From Nematopogon swammerdamellus (lineage: Eukaryota > Arthropoda > Insecta > Lepidoptera > Adelidae), in assembly GCA_946902875.1 (NCBI GenBank), contig OX336336.1, forward strand, positions 28,847,558-28,911,557: 64,000 nucleotides of DNA, given 5' to 3'. Below, piece by piece: positions 31,501-34,759 of the stretch. The notes below the pieces were generated by a model. That model saw only the letters and a program-made list of their open reading frames with translations, was not told where the DNA came from and did no database searches. How positions within the stretch are numbered: position 1 is the stretch's first letter; every line of letters starts with the position of its first letter. The position numbers and the translations under genes were made by a program.

Positions 31501-31955
31501 GGTACGACCGCACTGAATGAAAGGTCGGTCGAAACGGCTATGTAAATAGTTTGTGTTTTCCGTCCAGTTCAGTGTAGCCGGCACGACCGAGGGGAAGTAC
31601 TGACGTGGCACCAAGTTCACCCGGTGTTGTGGGCTGACATCGCGGATGTTGTAGGTGATGTAAGCCAACCGTGTCAGTTTCCATAAAAAAAAAAAAAAAA
31701 ATCAACATCGTCACTTATGTCGTTGAATAACGTTGTAGTGGTGAACCTGTTTTTGTATTTGAACTTATTTCTTTCTTTCCCTCCCGTTGCTCACCTCGCT
31801 CTTGGCGAAGGCTCCGGAGCCCGGCGCGGAGGCCAGGTCGAAGACGGCCGGCGCGCGCGCTGGCACCAGCCGCGTGGTGTCCCCCACCACAGCGCCTCCA
31901 CCGCCGCCGCCACCTCCGCCTCCGCCAGACATCACGCGCACTCTCCACGGGGACC
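1411..31955 (-). CDS. Filamin-family actin cross-linker, partial gene (27 exons; 5' and 3' ends outside window)
   Basis: Filamins cross-link actin filaments and anchor membrane proteins through long chains of ~95-residue immunoglobulin-like repeats. I rebuilt 27 exons (listed separately) of 4,028 nt, about 1,342 residues. Each splice junction keeps reading phase and rejoins a broken repeat. About 14 repeats are present. Recurrent signatures are AGxGxLEI/V (strand C), FTPxxxGxHxVxVxFNG and VPGSPFxC. The CH actin-binding domain must lie upstream, beyond 31,955, and the last repeats lie left of base 1. Insects have two filamins, cheerio and jitterbug. The frequent cysteine after SPF and the divergent repeats make me favour jitterbug, but this is memory-based and uncertain. 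Introns are full of SINEs and minisatellites. Two introns use GC donors (after exons 15 and 20). Confidence 0.88.
1646..1969 (+). mobile_element. SINE family B (H+R)
   Basis: The head TGTGTGGGGCCGGTACTT is followed by the R body (ACCTCTCACCTTGGCACG, CTGCTTGATAGTTATCTTG). It ends in CAGCGTGTGGTATGTATGT. Confidence 0.85.
2040..2275. repeat. 61-bp tandem repeat, about 3.8 copies
   Basis: The block TATTATCTAAAGTG recurs at 2052, 2113, 2175 and 2236, with GTCAATGTTGACACATTGAA between. TCAATGTTGACA contains a short palindrome. It lies just 3' of filamin exon 26. Confidence 0.9.
2361..2525 (-). CDS. Filamin exon 26 of window
   Basis: The acceptor is GTCCGCAG and the donor GTATTA. It encodes VETGDAGVGELEVVCECVE and GTYRARLTPSVSGHYRLYL. 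It ends in phase 1 at TYG|G. Confidence 0.88.
2590..2917 (-). mobile_element. SINE family A (5S+T)
   Basis: An inverse copy with the full central domain and the GAGCTACCGAGGCTGAC head end. It lies between filamin exons 25 and 26. Confidence 0.87.
3131..3259 (-). CDS. Filamin exon 25 of window
   Basis: The exon lies between ATTTCAG and GTATTT. It completes G|AG and encodes LSKPVSGSPFTCESFDPSKV, then GNILVHTPINFT. It leaves in phase 1. Confidence 0.89.
3386..3830 (-). mobile_element. RTE-type LINE 3' fragment
   Basis: On the minus strand it encodes a decayed version of the RTE C-terminal signature (KLKW-type helix, SVGRPPARWDDD-like, EDWRKIGE-like, YVQQWT-like). It ends in short TGAC repeats. 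It lies in the intron between filamin exons 24 and 25. Confidence 0.7.
4015..4085 (-). CDS. Filamin exon 24 of window
   Basis: This is a 71-nt exon between TTCATAG and GTAAGC. It is needed to convert phase 2 of exon 23 to phase 1 of exon 25. It encodes CYQTKSGLLQAEYTITEVGQ, a divergent E-F strand region. Confidence 0.83.
4755..4830 (+). mobile_element. SINE family C tail fragment
   Basis: It carries GATATCGGCTGGTCGGAG, CTCTGGCCCCTCTGACTCAG and CATACTGG, then A-rich sequence, ending just 3' of filamin exon 23. Confidence 0.65.
4840..4976 (-). CDS. Filamin exon 23 of window
   Basis: This exon has no ATG. It lies between ATTTGCAG and GTATAT. It encodes VTASGLGLYQAPVGRVSSF and EFDVVVSGPGARALPV, the first strands of a repeat. 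It leaves in phase 2 (AG|G). Confidence 0.86.
5005..5165 (+). mobile_element. Possible SINE family D relative, degenerate
   Basis: GGCACGGGTGGCTGAGCTCA and GACACGCCTTTTGAAGACTACC resemble blocks of family D. The similarity is weak. Confidence 0.4.
5228..5285. repeat. 57-bp dispersed repeat, also at 12,652-12,708
   Basis: ACATATCCGGGCCCATTGGC AGTAGAGGAGGGTGTCAA occurs at both sites. Here it abuts the last unit of the 156-bp array and probably marks a transposon insertion. Confidence 0.75.
5286..6200. repeat. 156-bp tandem array derived from filamin exon 22
   Basis: The block AACCGCCAGCGG (or a one-base variant) begins at 5311, 5467, 5623, 5779, 5935 and 6091, exactly 156 bp apart. Each unit holds the last ~120 bp of exon 22 plus its donor-side intron. 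The copy inside the true exon has 8 bp the others lack near 6150. Confidence 0.95.
6061..6281 (-). CDS. Filamin exon 22 of window (3' half tandemly copied)
   Basis: The acceptor is GTATTCGCAG. It encodes GTAGGGAGRLSARVTCAG, VVWHPARAAPHRIALYWSG and REPLAVDV. The proposed end GAG|GTTCGT gives phase 0, matching exon 23, but this donor is weak. The last ~120 bp and the donor recur five more times downstream in a 156-bp array. The final copy (near 5286) offers another phase-0 donor, CGG|GTGTTT. The exact 3' end is therefore uncertain. Confidence 0.75.
6318..6385 (+). mobile_element. Jockey/CR1-like LINE 3' tail fragment
   Basis: ATACGACCGAATGTTCATGG and TTGGCGCCATAT match the same tail, about 35 bp upstream of the filamin exon 22 acceptor. 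Confidence 0.6.
6894..7139 (-). CDS. Filamin exon 21 of window
   Basis: This is the largest exon here (246 nt), between TTGACCGCAG and GTGAAT. It encodes DVEILSPTGSRLADVRADGT, MFPATRVGRYVVKGSRG and VGDAVCHRPAILT. It leaves in phase 1 and is completed by exon 22. Confidence 0.88.
7160..7930. other. Filamin intron 20-21, no recognised feature
   Basis: AT-rich DNA with a few internal repeats (ATAGTGTCATTGG, TAGTGTCATGCGG). No gene or known repeat seen. Confidence 0.5.
7969..8119 (-). CDS. Filamin exon 20 of window (GC splice donor)
   Basis: The acceptor is GTGTGACAG. The donor is GCAAGT at 7968-7963, consensus-like apart from C at +2. Only this cut in phase 1 rejoins SVQV|GSTASVDIEE of exon 21. 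GT sites nearby are in the wrong phase. It encodes PHRVSVTFNEQPVPGSPF. Confidence 0.84.
8495..8745 (+). mobile_element. SINE-like family D
   Basis: It shares with 35,543-35,790 the blocks GCTGTGCCGAG, GATTTGCG, TTGAAGACA and AACACACTCGCCGGAAGACA. The head resembles a tRNA A box (GGCTGTGCCGAG). Confidence 0.65.
8860..9041 (-). CDS. Filamin exon 19 of window
   Basis: The acceptor is CCTTCCTCAG and the donor GTGGGT. It encodes an acidic, glycine-rich insert (ESDGGEDGEGGG) and then VGRPVTFSVDAAGAGEGTLE. It ends in phase 0. Confidence 0.89.
9214..9560 (+). mobile_element. SINE family C (tRNA-headed)
   Basis: It contains B-box-like GGTTCGAATCC, the poly(T) interruption, the central domain (GGTCCCTTCCCTTGCCC variant) and the tail CTCTGGCCCC. 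Confidence 0.75.
9662..9883 (-). CDS. Filamin exon 18 of window
   Basis: The acceptor is CGCCATCAG and the donor GTGAGT. It completes A|GT (Ser) and encodes PAGEGRYTAGYTPEAVGRHN plus ARHVPGSPFVCNVYDVRRV, nearly half a repeat and the linker. Confidence 0.9.
9970..10252 (-). pseudogene. LINE C-terminal remnant (R4/Dong-like)
   Basis: The minus strand reads DIVIVDREARRATLVDIAVP and, after a frameshift, IVVPIVISALGLIAKSFDDH and LERLSLNGWVEAQIQ. These are typical of the endonuclease-side C terminus of a lepidopteran LINE family. The clade name is a guess. Confidence 0.65.
10248..10345 (-). mobile_element. LINE-type 3' end with (TATC)n tail
   Basis: On the minus strand CAATAAAGAATTTTC is followed by (TATC) repeats. 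Similar AATAAAGAATTTTA tails begin at 36,170 and 53,430. Confidence 0.6.
10346..12400. other. Filamin intron 17-18, mostly AT-rich
   Basis: Apart from the SINE at 11,140-11,615 it holds simple ATTATTATT/TACAT-rich DNA. A GC-richer patch lies at 12,000-12,090. No coding sequence was seen. Confidence 0.5.
11140..11615 (+). mobile_element. SINE family A, long form (H+5S+T)
   Basis: It contains the H head, the tRNA/5S-like segment (GGTAGCTCAGTGG, TTGGATGGGTGACC) and the T body, ending TTCCATAAAA with poly(A). This is one of two most complete copies. Confidence 0.9.
12412..12604 (-). CDS. Filamin exon 17 of window
   Basis: The acceptor is GTGTACAG and the donor GTAAGC. It is 64 codons plus one base. 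It encodes PHTLSVRFNGQAVPGSPF followed by an alanine-rich linker (five consecutive Ala). Confidence 0.9.
12652..12708. repeat. 57-bp dispersed repeat, copy 2
   Basis: Shares GAGCTTGCG.TGGCTT and the CCGGGCCCATTGGCAGTAG core with 5228-5285. It lies about 45 bp upstream of filamin exon 17. Confidence 0.75.
13100..13330 (+). pseudogene. Jockey/CR1-like LINE fragment
   Basis: It is related to 26,160-26,680 at nucleotide level (TTCCATGGGGAATGCTCGGA, CCTTTCCACCTCCGCACAAC). It is broken by frameshifts. Confidence 0.75.
13390..13475 (-). CDS. Filamin exon 16 of window
   Basis: This is an 86-nt exon between TTTTACAG and GTAAGA. It completes G|GA and reads GAGNLEIIVAVNGRNVPNYV, then GNARFK, leaving in phase 0. 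Confidence 0.89.
14040..14520. repeat. Hairpin element, copy 1
   Basis: A long inverted repeat is centred near 14,390. AAAATCGAGCCCTAGAGTTG pairs with CAACTCTAGGGTTCGATTTT, and both arms extend into CCGCTTTC / GAAGGCGG and AT-rich DNA. It is related to 60,165-60,600. Confidence 0.8.
14535..14941 (-). mobile_element. SINE family A (5S+T) next to a filamin splice donor
   Basis: A full inverse copy (sense to filamin). Its pol III head ends 15 nt from the GC donor of filamin exon 15. Confidence 0.9.
14957..15101 (-). CDS. Filamin exon 15 of window (GC splice donor)
   Basis: The acceptor is CTGTAG. The donor is GCAAGC at 14956-14951, a GC-AG intron: no in-phase GT exists before the SINE, and joining here gives NASHA|GAGNLEIIV, the exact filamin strand motif. 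It encodes VEGSPFLVKAYSAARVAV. A SINE starts 15 nt into the intron. Confidence 0.86.
15110..15930. other. Filamin intron 14-15, no recognised feature
   Basis: It contains a 61-codon plus-strand reading frame (15,471-15,656) rich in Glu/Arg, but without family resemblance. Nothing else was seen. Confidence 0.45.
15942..16037 (-). CDS. Filamin exon 14 of window
   Basis: This is a 32-codon exon between TCTACAG and GTGAGT, phase 0/0. It is acidic at first (ADETGNEENEGS) and then reads RFSIQFDPVDVGDHSIE. Confidence 0.87.
16180..16270 (+). mobile_element. Fragment of the RT-derived repeat
   Basis: GAATGTGAGTGGACGAGTCGG, GCGCACGTGCCTAGACCAG match the middle of the 41.1-kb repeat. Confidence 0.5.
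16665..16834 (-). CDS. Filamin exon 13 of window
   Basis: The exon lies between CACCACAG and GTGTGT. It is 57 codons with the split codon, ending in phase 0. It opens GSPFVCHVSAPARVIGAG and then reads VGETYSFSVDSPTSPHVEV. Confidence 0.89.
16925..17065 (+). mobile_element. SINE family A fragment
   Basis: It holds GTGGTTCGGATTCCACGT, the central domain and part of the T body, then decays. Confidence 0.7.
17070..17640. other. Filamin intron 12-13 part, no recognised feature
   Basis: AT-rich; short GAAGAAGAACCGGCAAGAAA segment resembles repeats at 49,930 and 59,815 (CGAAGTTTCTTGCCAGTTCTTC), so a dispersed repeat is likely. Confidence 0.4.
17646..17870 (+). pseudogene. Orphan THAP-type zinc-finger first exon
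   Basis: ATG at 17781 opens MPACSVFTCKNTTAKFSVHN, with the M-P-x-C-x4-C start of THAP DNA-binding domains, and ends in a clean donor ATCG|GTAAGT at about 17,867. TATAAAAG lies at 17,646. THAP domains occur in host regulators and in P-element-like transposases. No continuation is seen before filamin exon 12 (18,030), so it is probably a transposon remnant, inserted antisense to filamin. The remaining zinc ligands are absent. Confidence 0.5.
18030..18197 (-). CDS. Filamin exon 12 of window
   Basis: The acceptor is GTGTTGCAG and the donor GTCTCA (weak beyond GT). It encodes MAAGPGNLEVTVNGGRVPT and PHTVELRFNGEHVPG. The split codon G|GC is completed by GSPF of exon 13. Confidence 0.9.
18573..18870 (-). 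mobile_element. SINE family A (T-rich copy), left arm of an inverted pair
   Basis: An inverse copy starting ATGGAAACAGACACGGTTGG. It abuts a forward copy at 18,876. Confidence 0.85.
18876..19090 (+). mobile_element. SINE family A (T body), right arm of an inverted pair
   Basis: A forward copy from GGTGGTAGGGTTTATCCC to TTTCCATAAAA. With 18,573-18,870 it forms an inverted repeat of about 215 bp. Confidence 0.85.
19333..19405 (-). CDS. Filamin exon 11 of window
   Basis: This is a 73-nt exon between ACGAACAG and GTAAGT. It encodes VYDVTAIRVKDVSNGTVGK, the opening strands of a repeat. There is no ATG, so it is easily missed by ORF scans. Confidence 0.86.
19675..19852 (-). mobile_element. SINE family C, partial
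   Basis: An inverse copy carrying GGTACACGCCGAACGGATTC and CACTCGGCCACCCGCC, the tRNA-like head (GGCGGGTGGCCGAGTGG on the other strand). Confidence 0.8.
19900..20048 (-). CDS. Filamin exon 10 of window
   Basis: The acceptor GTGGTAG|GT is chosen because the codon G|GT restores EVNVE-GPNGASVP; the upstream frame has a stop. The donor is GTATGG. It encodes AEFVPRAVGEHRLNVLVDG and PASPFHLK. Confidence 0.86.
20537..20985. mobile_element. TIR element (CAGGGTG type) with GC-rich core
   Basis: The ends ACAGGGTGCCCCCGGACTGG and its inverse CCAGTCCGGGGACACCCTGT match over about 48 bp. The core at 20,680-20,830 is strikingly GC-rich. Confidence 0.75.
20990..21950. other. Filamin intron 9-10 part, no recognised feature
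   Basis: AT-rich DNA without coding potential or recognised repeats before the minisatellite at 21,960. Confidence 0.45.
21960..22625. repeat. Minisatellite of about 40-bp units (AAGATGGCCACTTC…GTGAC…GTCACTG)
   Basis: About 16 divergent units alternate AACAAGATGGCCACTTCAT with AAGTGACTGTCACTGTA. The GTGACNNNGTCAC core is palindromic. The array ends about 15 bp from the splice donor of filamin exon 9. Confidence 0.9.
22639..22807 (-). CDS. Filamin exon 9 of window
   Basis: The acceptor is TGTGCAG and the donor GTGAGG. It is 56 codons plus one base. It starts MRVPGCPLVVSV (an internal ATG, not an initiation codon) and ends DQIEVNVE. A minisatellite of about 40-bp units begins about 15 bp into the downstream intron. 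Confidence 0.86.
22861..23273. mobile_element. TIR element (CAGGGT type)
   Basis: The ends TACAGGCTGTTTTATGATCA and the inverse of TGACCTATGGTCATTAAATA match over about 48 bp. It lies 52 bp upstream of the filamin exon 9 acceptor. Confidence 0.72.
23292..23681 (-). mobile_element. SINE family A (5S+T)
   Basis: A full inverse copy with poly(T), central domain and tRNA/5S-like head, in the intron between filamin exons 8 and 9. Confidence 0.9.
23910..23984 (-). CDS. Filamin exon 8 of window
   Basis: This is a 25-codon exon between TTTTTCAG and GTAAAT, phase 0/0. It encodes NARFTVSFTPTEACDHIVNV, the E-F hairpin of a repeat. Confidence 0.87.
24010..24440 (-). pseudogene. RTE-type LINE C-terminal ORF fragment
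   Basis: A readable minus-strand stretch carries RDMVRNEAIRRRTKVVDIEH, KLKWQWAGHVSRR and GRPPARWDDDIK, the well-known C-terminal region of lepidopteran RTE reverse transcriptases. It has no RT core, so it is a 5'-truncated dead copy. Confidence 0.82.
24725..24904 (-). CDS. Filamin exon 7 of window
   Basis: This is a 60-codon exon between TTTCGCAG and GTCGGT, phase 0/0. It starts GTPFVCKAYDGRLVSVV, directly continuing NGQPVQ of exon 6, and then reads GQAGEGNLEITV. Confidence 0.9.
24910..25480. other. Filamin intron 6-7 part, no recognised feature
   Basis: Contains GATGGGCCATATGTTAAAAT and an A-rich tract at 25,180. No inverted ends or ORF recognised. Confidence 0.4.
25485..25575 (+). mobile_element. 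3' UTR of a LINE related to the 36.6-kb element
   Basis: CCTTCAAGCCGAACTGCCAC, GGGGTGATAATGGCTG and AGCTCAGCCACC align with the last ~85 bp before the poly(A) of the 36.6-kb LINE. Confidence 0.65.
25585..25966 (+). mobile_element. SINE family C, near full length
   Basis: Head GCGGGTGGCCGAGTGGTT resembles a Ser/Leu-type tRNA. The central domain is TAGGTCCCTTCCCTTGCC with TGGTACCACCGTACTGG. The tail CTCAGCCACCCATACCGG ends in A-rich sequence. Confidence 0.85.
26160..26680 (-). pseudogene. Jockey/CR1-like LINE C-terminal fragment (frameshifted)
   Basis: Two minus frames together carry CLEYCSHLWDGS, LDSIQRRAVRLVGD, RDVGSLSVFYRLFHGECSDE and then FCRSFLYRTGKLWNALPAHI and IRPNVHGHR. A frameshift separates them. 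It lies in the filamin intron 6-7. Confidence 0.85.
26913..27118 (-). CDS. Filamin exon 6 of window
   Basis: The exon lies between TTTCAG and GTGTGA. It completes the split codon G|AG and ends in phase 0 (69 codons in all). It includes GAGGGELSLAV and FTPRHVGPHTLTAHYNGQPV, most of one repeat. Confidence 0.9.
27151..27613 (+). mobile_element. SINE family A, long form (H+5S+T), fills a filamin intron
   Basis: A-box-like GTAGCTCAG is at 27252. The 5S-like region is at about 27288-27327 and B-box-like GGTTCGGATTCC at 27353. The copy occupies about 91% of the 511-nt intron between filamin exons 5 and 6, antisense to the gene. Confidence 0.92.
27630..27786 (-). CDS. Filamin exon 5 of window
   Basis: The acceptor AG is at 27788-27787 and the donor GTATGG follows 27630. 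It is 52 codons plus one base. The motif PHRVDIKFNGEPVPSSPF is diagnostic for filamin. A SINE tail begins only 16 nt into the downstream intron, and a 46-bp minisatellite begins 78 bp upstream of the acceptor. Confidence 0.9.
27866..28232. repeat. 46-bp minisatellite, 8 units
   Basis: GGTCCTTCAAGAGTAGTAGG starts at 27866 and then every 46 bp to 28188. It lies in filamin intron 4-5, just upstream of exon 5. Confidence 0.94.
28235..28740. other. Filamin intron 4-5 part
   Basis: A possible dispersed repeat at 28,330-28,430 (CCCGGGACCGAAATCCTGGG). No coding sequence was recognised. Confidence 0.4.
28754..28827 (-). CDS. Filamin exon 4 of window
   Basis: This is a 74-nt exon between TATTTCAG and GTAAAT. 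With the split codon it gives VDASAAGEGQLEISINEGE, the canonical filamin AGxGxLEI strand. It leaves in phase 0 after HVQ. Confidence 0.88.
28985..29105 (-). CDS. Filamin exon 3 of window
   Basis: The acceptor is TTTCGGCAG and the donor GTAACT. It is 40 codons plus one base. It encodes GPLIAKVYDASLIRVTDVG and VVGQQCQF, the end of one repeat and the first strands of the next. The split codon G|TT (Val) is completed by exon 4. Confidence 0.87.
29441..29525 (+). mobile_element. SINE family C head fragment
   Basis: The tRNA-like head (GCGGGTGGCCCAGTGGTCTG, GGAGGTCCGAGGTTGATCCC) ends abruptly in poly(A). Confidence 0.7.
29530..30290. other. Filamin intron 2-3 part
   Basis: AT-rich with (TTG)n at 29,810-29,828. 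No gene seen. Confidence 0.45.
30300..30425 (-). CDS. Filamin exon 2 of window
   Basis: The exon lies between TTGCAG and GTAAGA, 42 codons, phase 0 at both ends. It carries the second half of a filamin repeat, including AGAYRIEFTPEEVGTHLID, the family's E-F strand signature. It joins exon 1 (AKSE|VGVTIT) and exon 3 (LID|VSIGG) without a frame break. Confidence 0.88.
30487..30860. repeat. Repeat family with CCGATTTGGATGC blocks, copy 1
   Basis: ATCGTAGCTCCCAAACGGAT, GATTTGGATGC and AAAGGAGTCGGGGGATCGCT are shared with 57.1 and 60.6 kb. The hairpin arm at the right end is missing. Confidence 0.75.
31446..31699 (+). mobile_element. SINE family A (H/T type, head-truncated)
   Basis: It starts GGGATATGACTCCC, the H/T junction seen at 47.3 kb, and ends in a 17-A tail. 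Confidence 0.87.
31795..31955 (-). CDS. Filamin exon 1 of window
   Basis: The acceptor AG is at 31957-31956 and the donor GTGAGC follows 31795. The exon enters in phase 1 (codon G|GG) and leaves in phase 0. It encodes the last strand of one repeat (GSPWRVRV), then a run of 11 glycines, then DTTRLVPARAPAVFDL, the start of the next repeat. The glycine run is a low-complexity inter-repeat linker. A LINE-type 3' tail lies about 15 bp upstream of the acceptor. The preceding exon is not found in the window. Confidence 0.8.
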
Positions 31956-31970
31956 CTGCGCAACACAGAT

Positions 31971-32215
31971 ACAAATCAAATCAAATCAAAATATACTTTA
32001 TTGTACACCATAAAGAGGAACACAACAGGCGAGTTTAATGCAAAGTAGCATTCTTTACAAACTAACCTTTGGGATGTGGAGAAGCTGATAGGGCGGACAA
32101 TGCAGTGCAAAAGAGAAGCGTGAAGAATAAAACTATTTAATAAATGGACGCAAACATAATATATATAGATACATACATAAAATAAATACTTTAAGGTACG
32201 TACAAATACATACAA
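31971..32215 (-). mobile_element. LINE-type 3' tail upstream of filamin exon 1
   Basis: On the minus strand ACAATAAAGTATATTTTG is followed by (ATTTG)n. The tail ends about 15 bp before the exon 1 acceptor, leaving almost no native intron there. Confidence 0.55.
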
Positions 32216-32245
32216 CACTATTACTTCTATTAGTTCTCATCTAGA

Positions 32246-32626
32246 CTTTTTTATGGAAACTGACAGTTGTCTACATCACCTAACAACATCCGTGATGTCA
32301 GCCCATAACAGCGGGTGAACTAGGTGCTATGCCAGTGCTTCCCTTCATTTCATGTCGGCTACACTGAACTGGACGGAAAACACGAACTATTGACACTGCC
32401 GTTTCGACCGACGTTTTATTCAGTGTGGTGGTACCAATCCGGGCGGGTTAATCCCTACCCCATTGTTAGGTAAGAAAGGAAGGGACCTACAGTTTTAAGT
32501 TGAATCCGAACCACTGTCAGCCTCCAACGGTCGAACAGTCACACATCTAAGTTCTGACCGCGTCCAGGTGTGCTTATGATCACGGACGACAGTCGACCGA
32601 TCGGACCACTGAGCTACCGAGCCTGA
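32246..32626 (-). mobile_element. SINE family A (5S+T)
   Basis: A full inverse copy ending GAGCTACCGAGCCTGA. Confidence 0.88.
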
Positions 32627-32644
32627 AGGATTTATGTGTATTTG

Positions 32645-33005
32645 ATTTTTTTTTTTATTGAAACTGACACGGTTGGCTACATCACCTAAAACATCCGTGA
32701 TGTCAGCCCATAACACCGGGTGAACTTGGTGCCACGTCAGTGCTTCCCTTCGGTCGTGCAGGCTACATTGAACTGGACGGAAACACAAACAGGCTCGCCA
32801 CCTCTCACCTTGGCACGGTACTTTCACCGAGTCATACAGCAGGTGGGTCTTCCTTCGTGCCTTACATGCTGCTTGATAGATATCTTGTCCGAATACTTTG
32901 CGAAACGTGGTTGTCGGTGTTGTGCTGTAATTTACCAGAGTTCTTGCGGCACAACACCGATTATTCTGCTTACCCCGATTGTCGGGATTCAGCGTGTGTG
33001 ATATG
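32645..33005. mobile_element. Chimeric SINE: inverse T body fused to forward R body
   Basis: Positions 32,645-32,790 are the inverse T body (family A). At about 32,790 the sequence switches to the forward R body of family B (GCCACCTCTCACCTTGGCAC) and runs to about 33,005. The head regions of both are missing. Confidence 0.82.
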
Positions 33006-33092
33006 TATTATGATCAAATTAATGAAATAGAAGGAACATTAATAGAAAGTAAGTCAACATGTAGAAAATTATTTCTATGGTGAAAGTAATTA

Positions 33093-33715
33093 ATTAAGGG
33101 GGGGTACTAGGCAAAAGCACTTCGTATTTCCCTAACCATACCCATATTTCAAGTGATTTAACTATAATATATATGCCTATAGTTAGTTAAAGATTCAAGG
33201 TATAATATGAATACATTATTTTTCATTTAATTTTATAAATTCCTTTTAAAATATGTGGTTGAAAAGTGGTAAAATCGTTAAAAAAATGCCTTTGCTATTT
33301 CCCTCGCCATTTTTTACAAATGCATCTAATACGAAAAATGCTTCATTGAGCTTAGAGTCAATAAGACTAAGAATCATCTAAATAAACTCAAACGCTTACA
33401 GAATAAATGGTTTTTCACTGAACTATCTTTGAACATTCTAAATTTTGGGCCGTTGCCGTGCGCAAGCGTTTTTTGTATGGACGTATTTGTGACGAAATAG
33501 CAAATGCATTTTCGAACGTTTTTACCACTTTTCACCCACTTATTTTTCAGAGAATTTACAAGATTAAATTACAATAATCTATCACACATTATACCTTGAA
33601 TGTTTACCTAACTATAAGCATATAAATTATAGTTATATCTATTGAAATATGGCTATAGTTAGGATGTGATGTTTTGCCTAGTACCCCCCCCCCCCCCCCC
33701 CCCCCTTAAGTACCC
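33093..33715. mobile_element. Non-autonomous TIR element with TTAA target site and poly-G ends
   Basis: The left end is TTAAGGGGGGGTACTAGGCA. The right end is its inverse, TGCCTAGTAC followed by about 27 C and TTAAG. Similarity of the two ends continues inward for about 130 bp (CAAGGTATAAT on both sides). TTAA on each flank is the piggyBac-type target. It has no ORF. Confidence 0.75.
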
Positions 33716-33884
33716 GTGTTAAATCTCTAATAATTAATTTTAAAGCAACAATAAACGTAAGTGCTAAAATTACTCAATTATACGGATATGTGTATTTGCG
33801 TGTCAAAAGTTACAGCTTTACAGCGCTTTCTAAATGTATCCTTGAATTTTTATCTGACTTCAAAGCCATAATATTATTTCATAC

Positions 33885-34330
33885 TAGCTTTTGCCCGCGG
33901 TTTCGCTCGCGTGAAATTCGTATTTCAAAGGAAGAAAGTAATTAACTAAGGGCAGGCTGGGTTCAGGTAAACGATAAACCGTCTCGAAGAAAGTGAGTAA
34001 CTAAAGGCGAGGCCGAAGGCGGAGTTTTAACTAACTATATTATTTCTCAATGGAAGTAACTAAGGGCGAGGCCGAAGGTCGAGCTGCGTTAAGGTAAACG
34101 ATAAACCTTCTCAAATAAAGTAAGTAACTAACGGCGAGGCTTCAGGCTGAGCTGCATTCTGGAATATGTTCGTTTAGGCTTTTACCTTACATTTAGACTA
34201 ACAAAAGTGAGTCGCTTTATTCATACTGCATAACCGAAAAACTTAGATATACAATGCATTCTGGAAGACAATAAACCTTCTCGAAGAAAGTAAGTAACTA
34301 AGGGCGAGGCCGAAGGCCGAACTTATTATG
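33885..34330. repeat. Imperfect direct repeats downstream of a TE terminus
   Basis: ACTAGCTTTTGCCCGCGGTT at 33885 is a common insect transposon end; its inverse (GTCGCGGGCACAGCTAGT) is at about 59,108. After it, AAGTAACTAAGGGCGAGGCC recurs about four times. Confidence 0.65.
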
Positions 34331-34504
34331 TATGTCTATATTATTTCGTATATTCTGACAACAGAGAAAGAATGAAAACAACATCAAACCATGCAATCGT
34401 ACAATCGTAAATTTTAATATAAGTAAAATAATTTTTTTTTTAATTACTTGAATTCGAAACTAAACTAATATAAATGAAAACTAAAAAAAAACATAATGTT
34501 ACGG

Positions 34505-34756
34505 TTTTTTTTTTTTATGGAAACAGACACGGTTGGCTACATCACCTACAACGTCCGTGATGTCAGCCCATAACACCGGGTGAACTAGGTGCCATGTCAG
34601 TGTTTCCCCCTTTGATCGTGCCGGCTACACTGAACTGGTGGGAAAACACAAACTATTTACATAGCCGTTTCGACCGACGTTTCATTCAGTGCGGTGGTAC
34701 CAACCCGGGCGGATTAAACCCTACCACCAAGTAAGATTAGGAGGGAAGGGACCTAC
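34505..34756 (-). mobile_element. SINE family A (T body)
   Basis: An inverse T body with a poly(T) start, truncated at GGGAAGGGACCTAC. Confidence 0.87.
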
Positions 34757-34759
34757 TTG

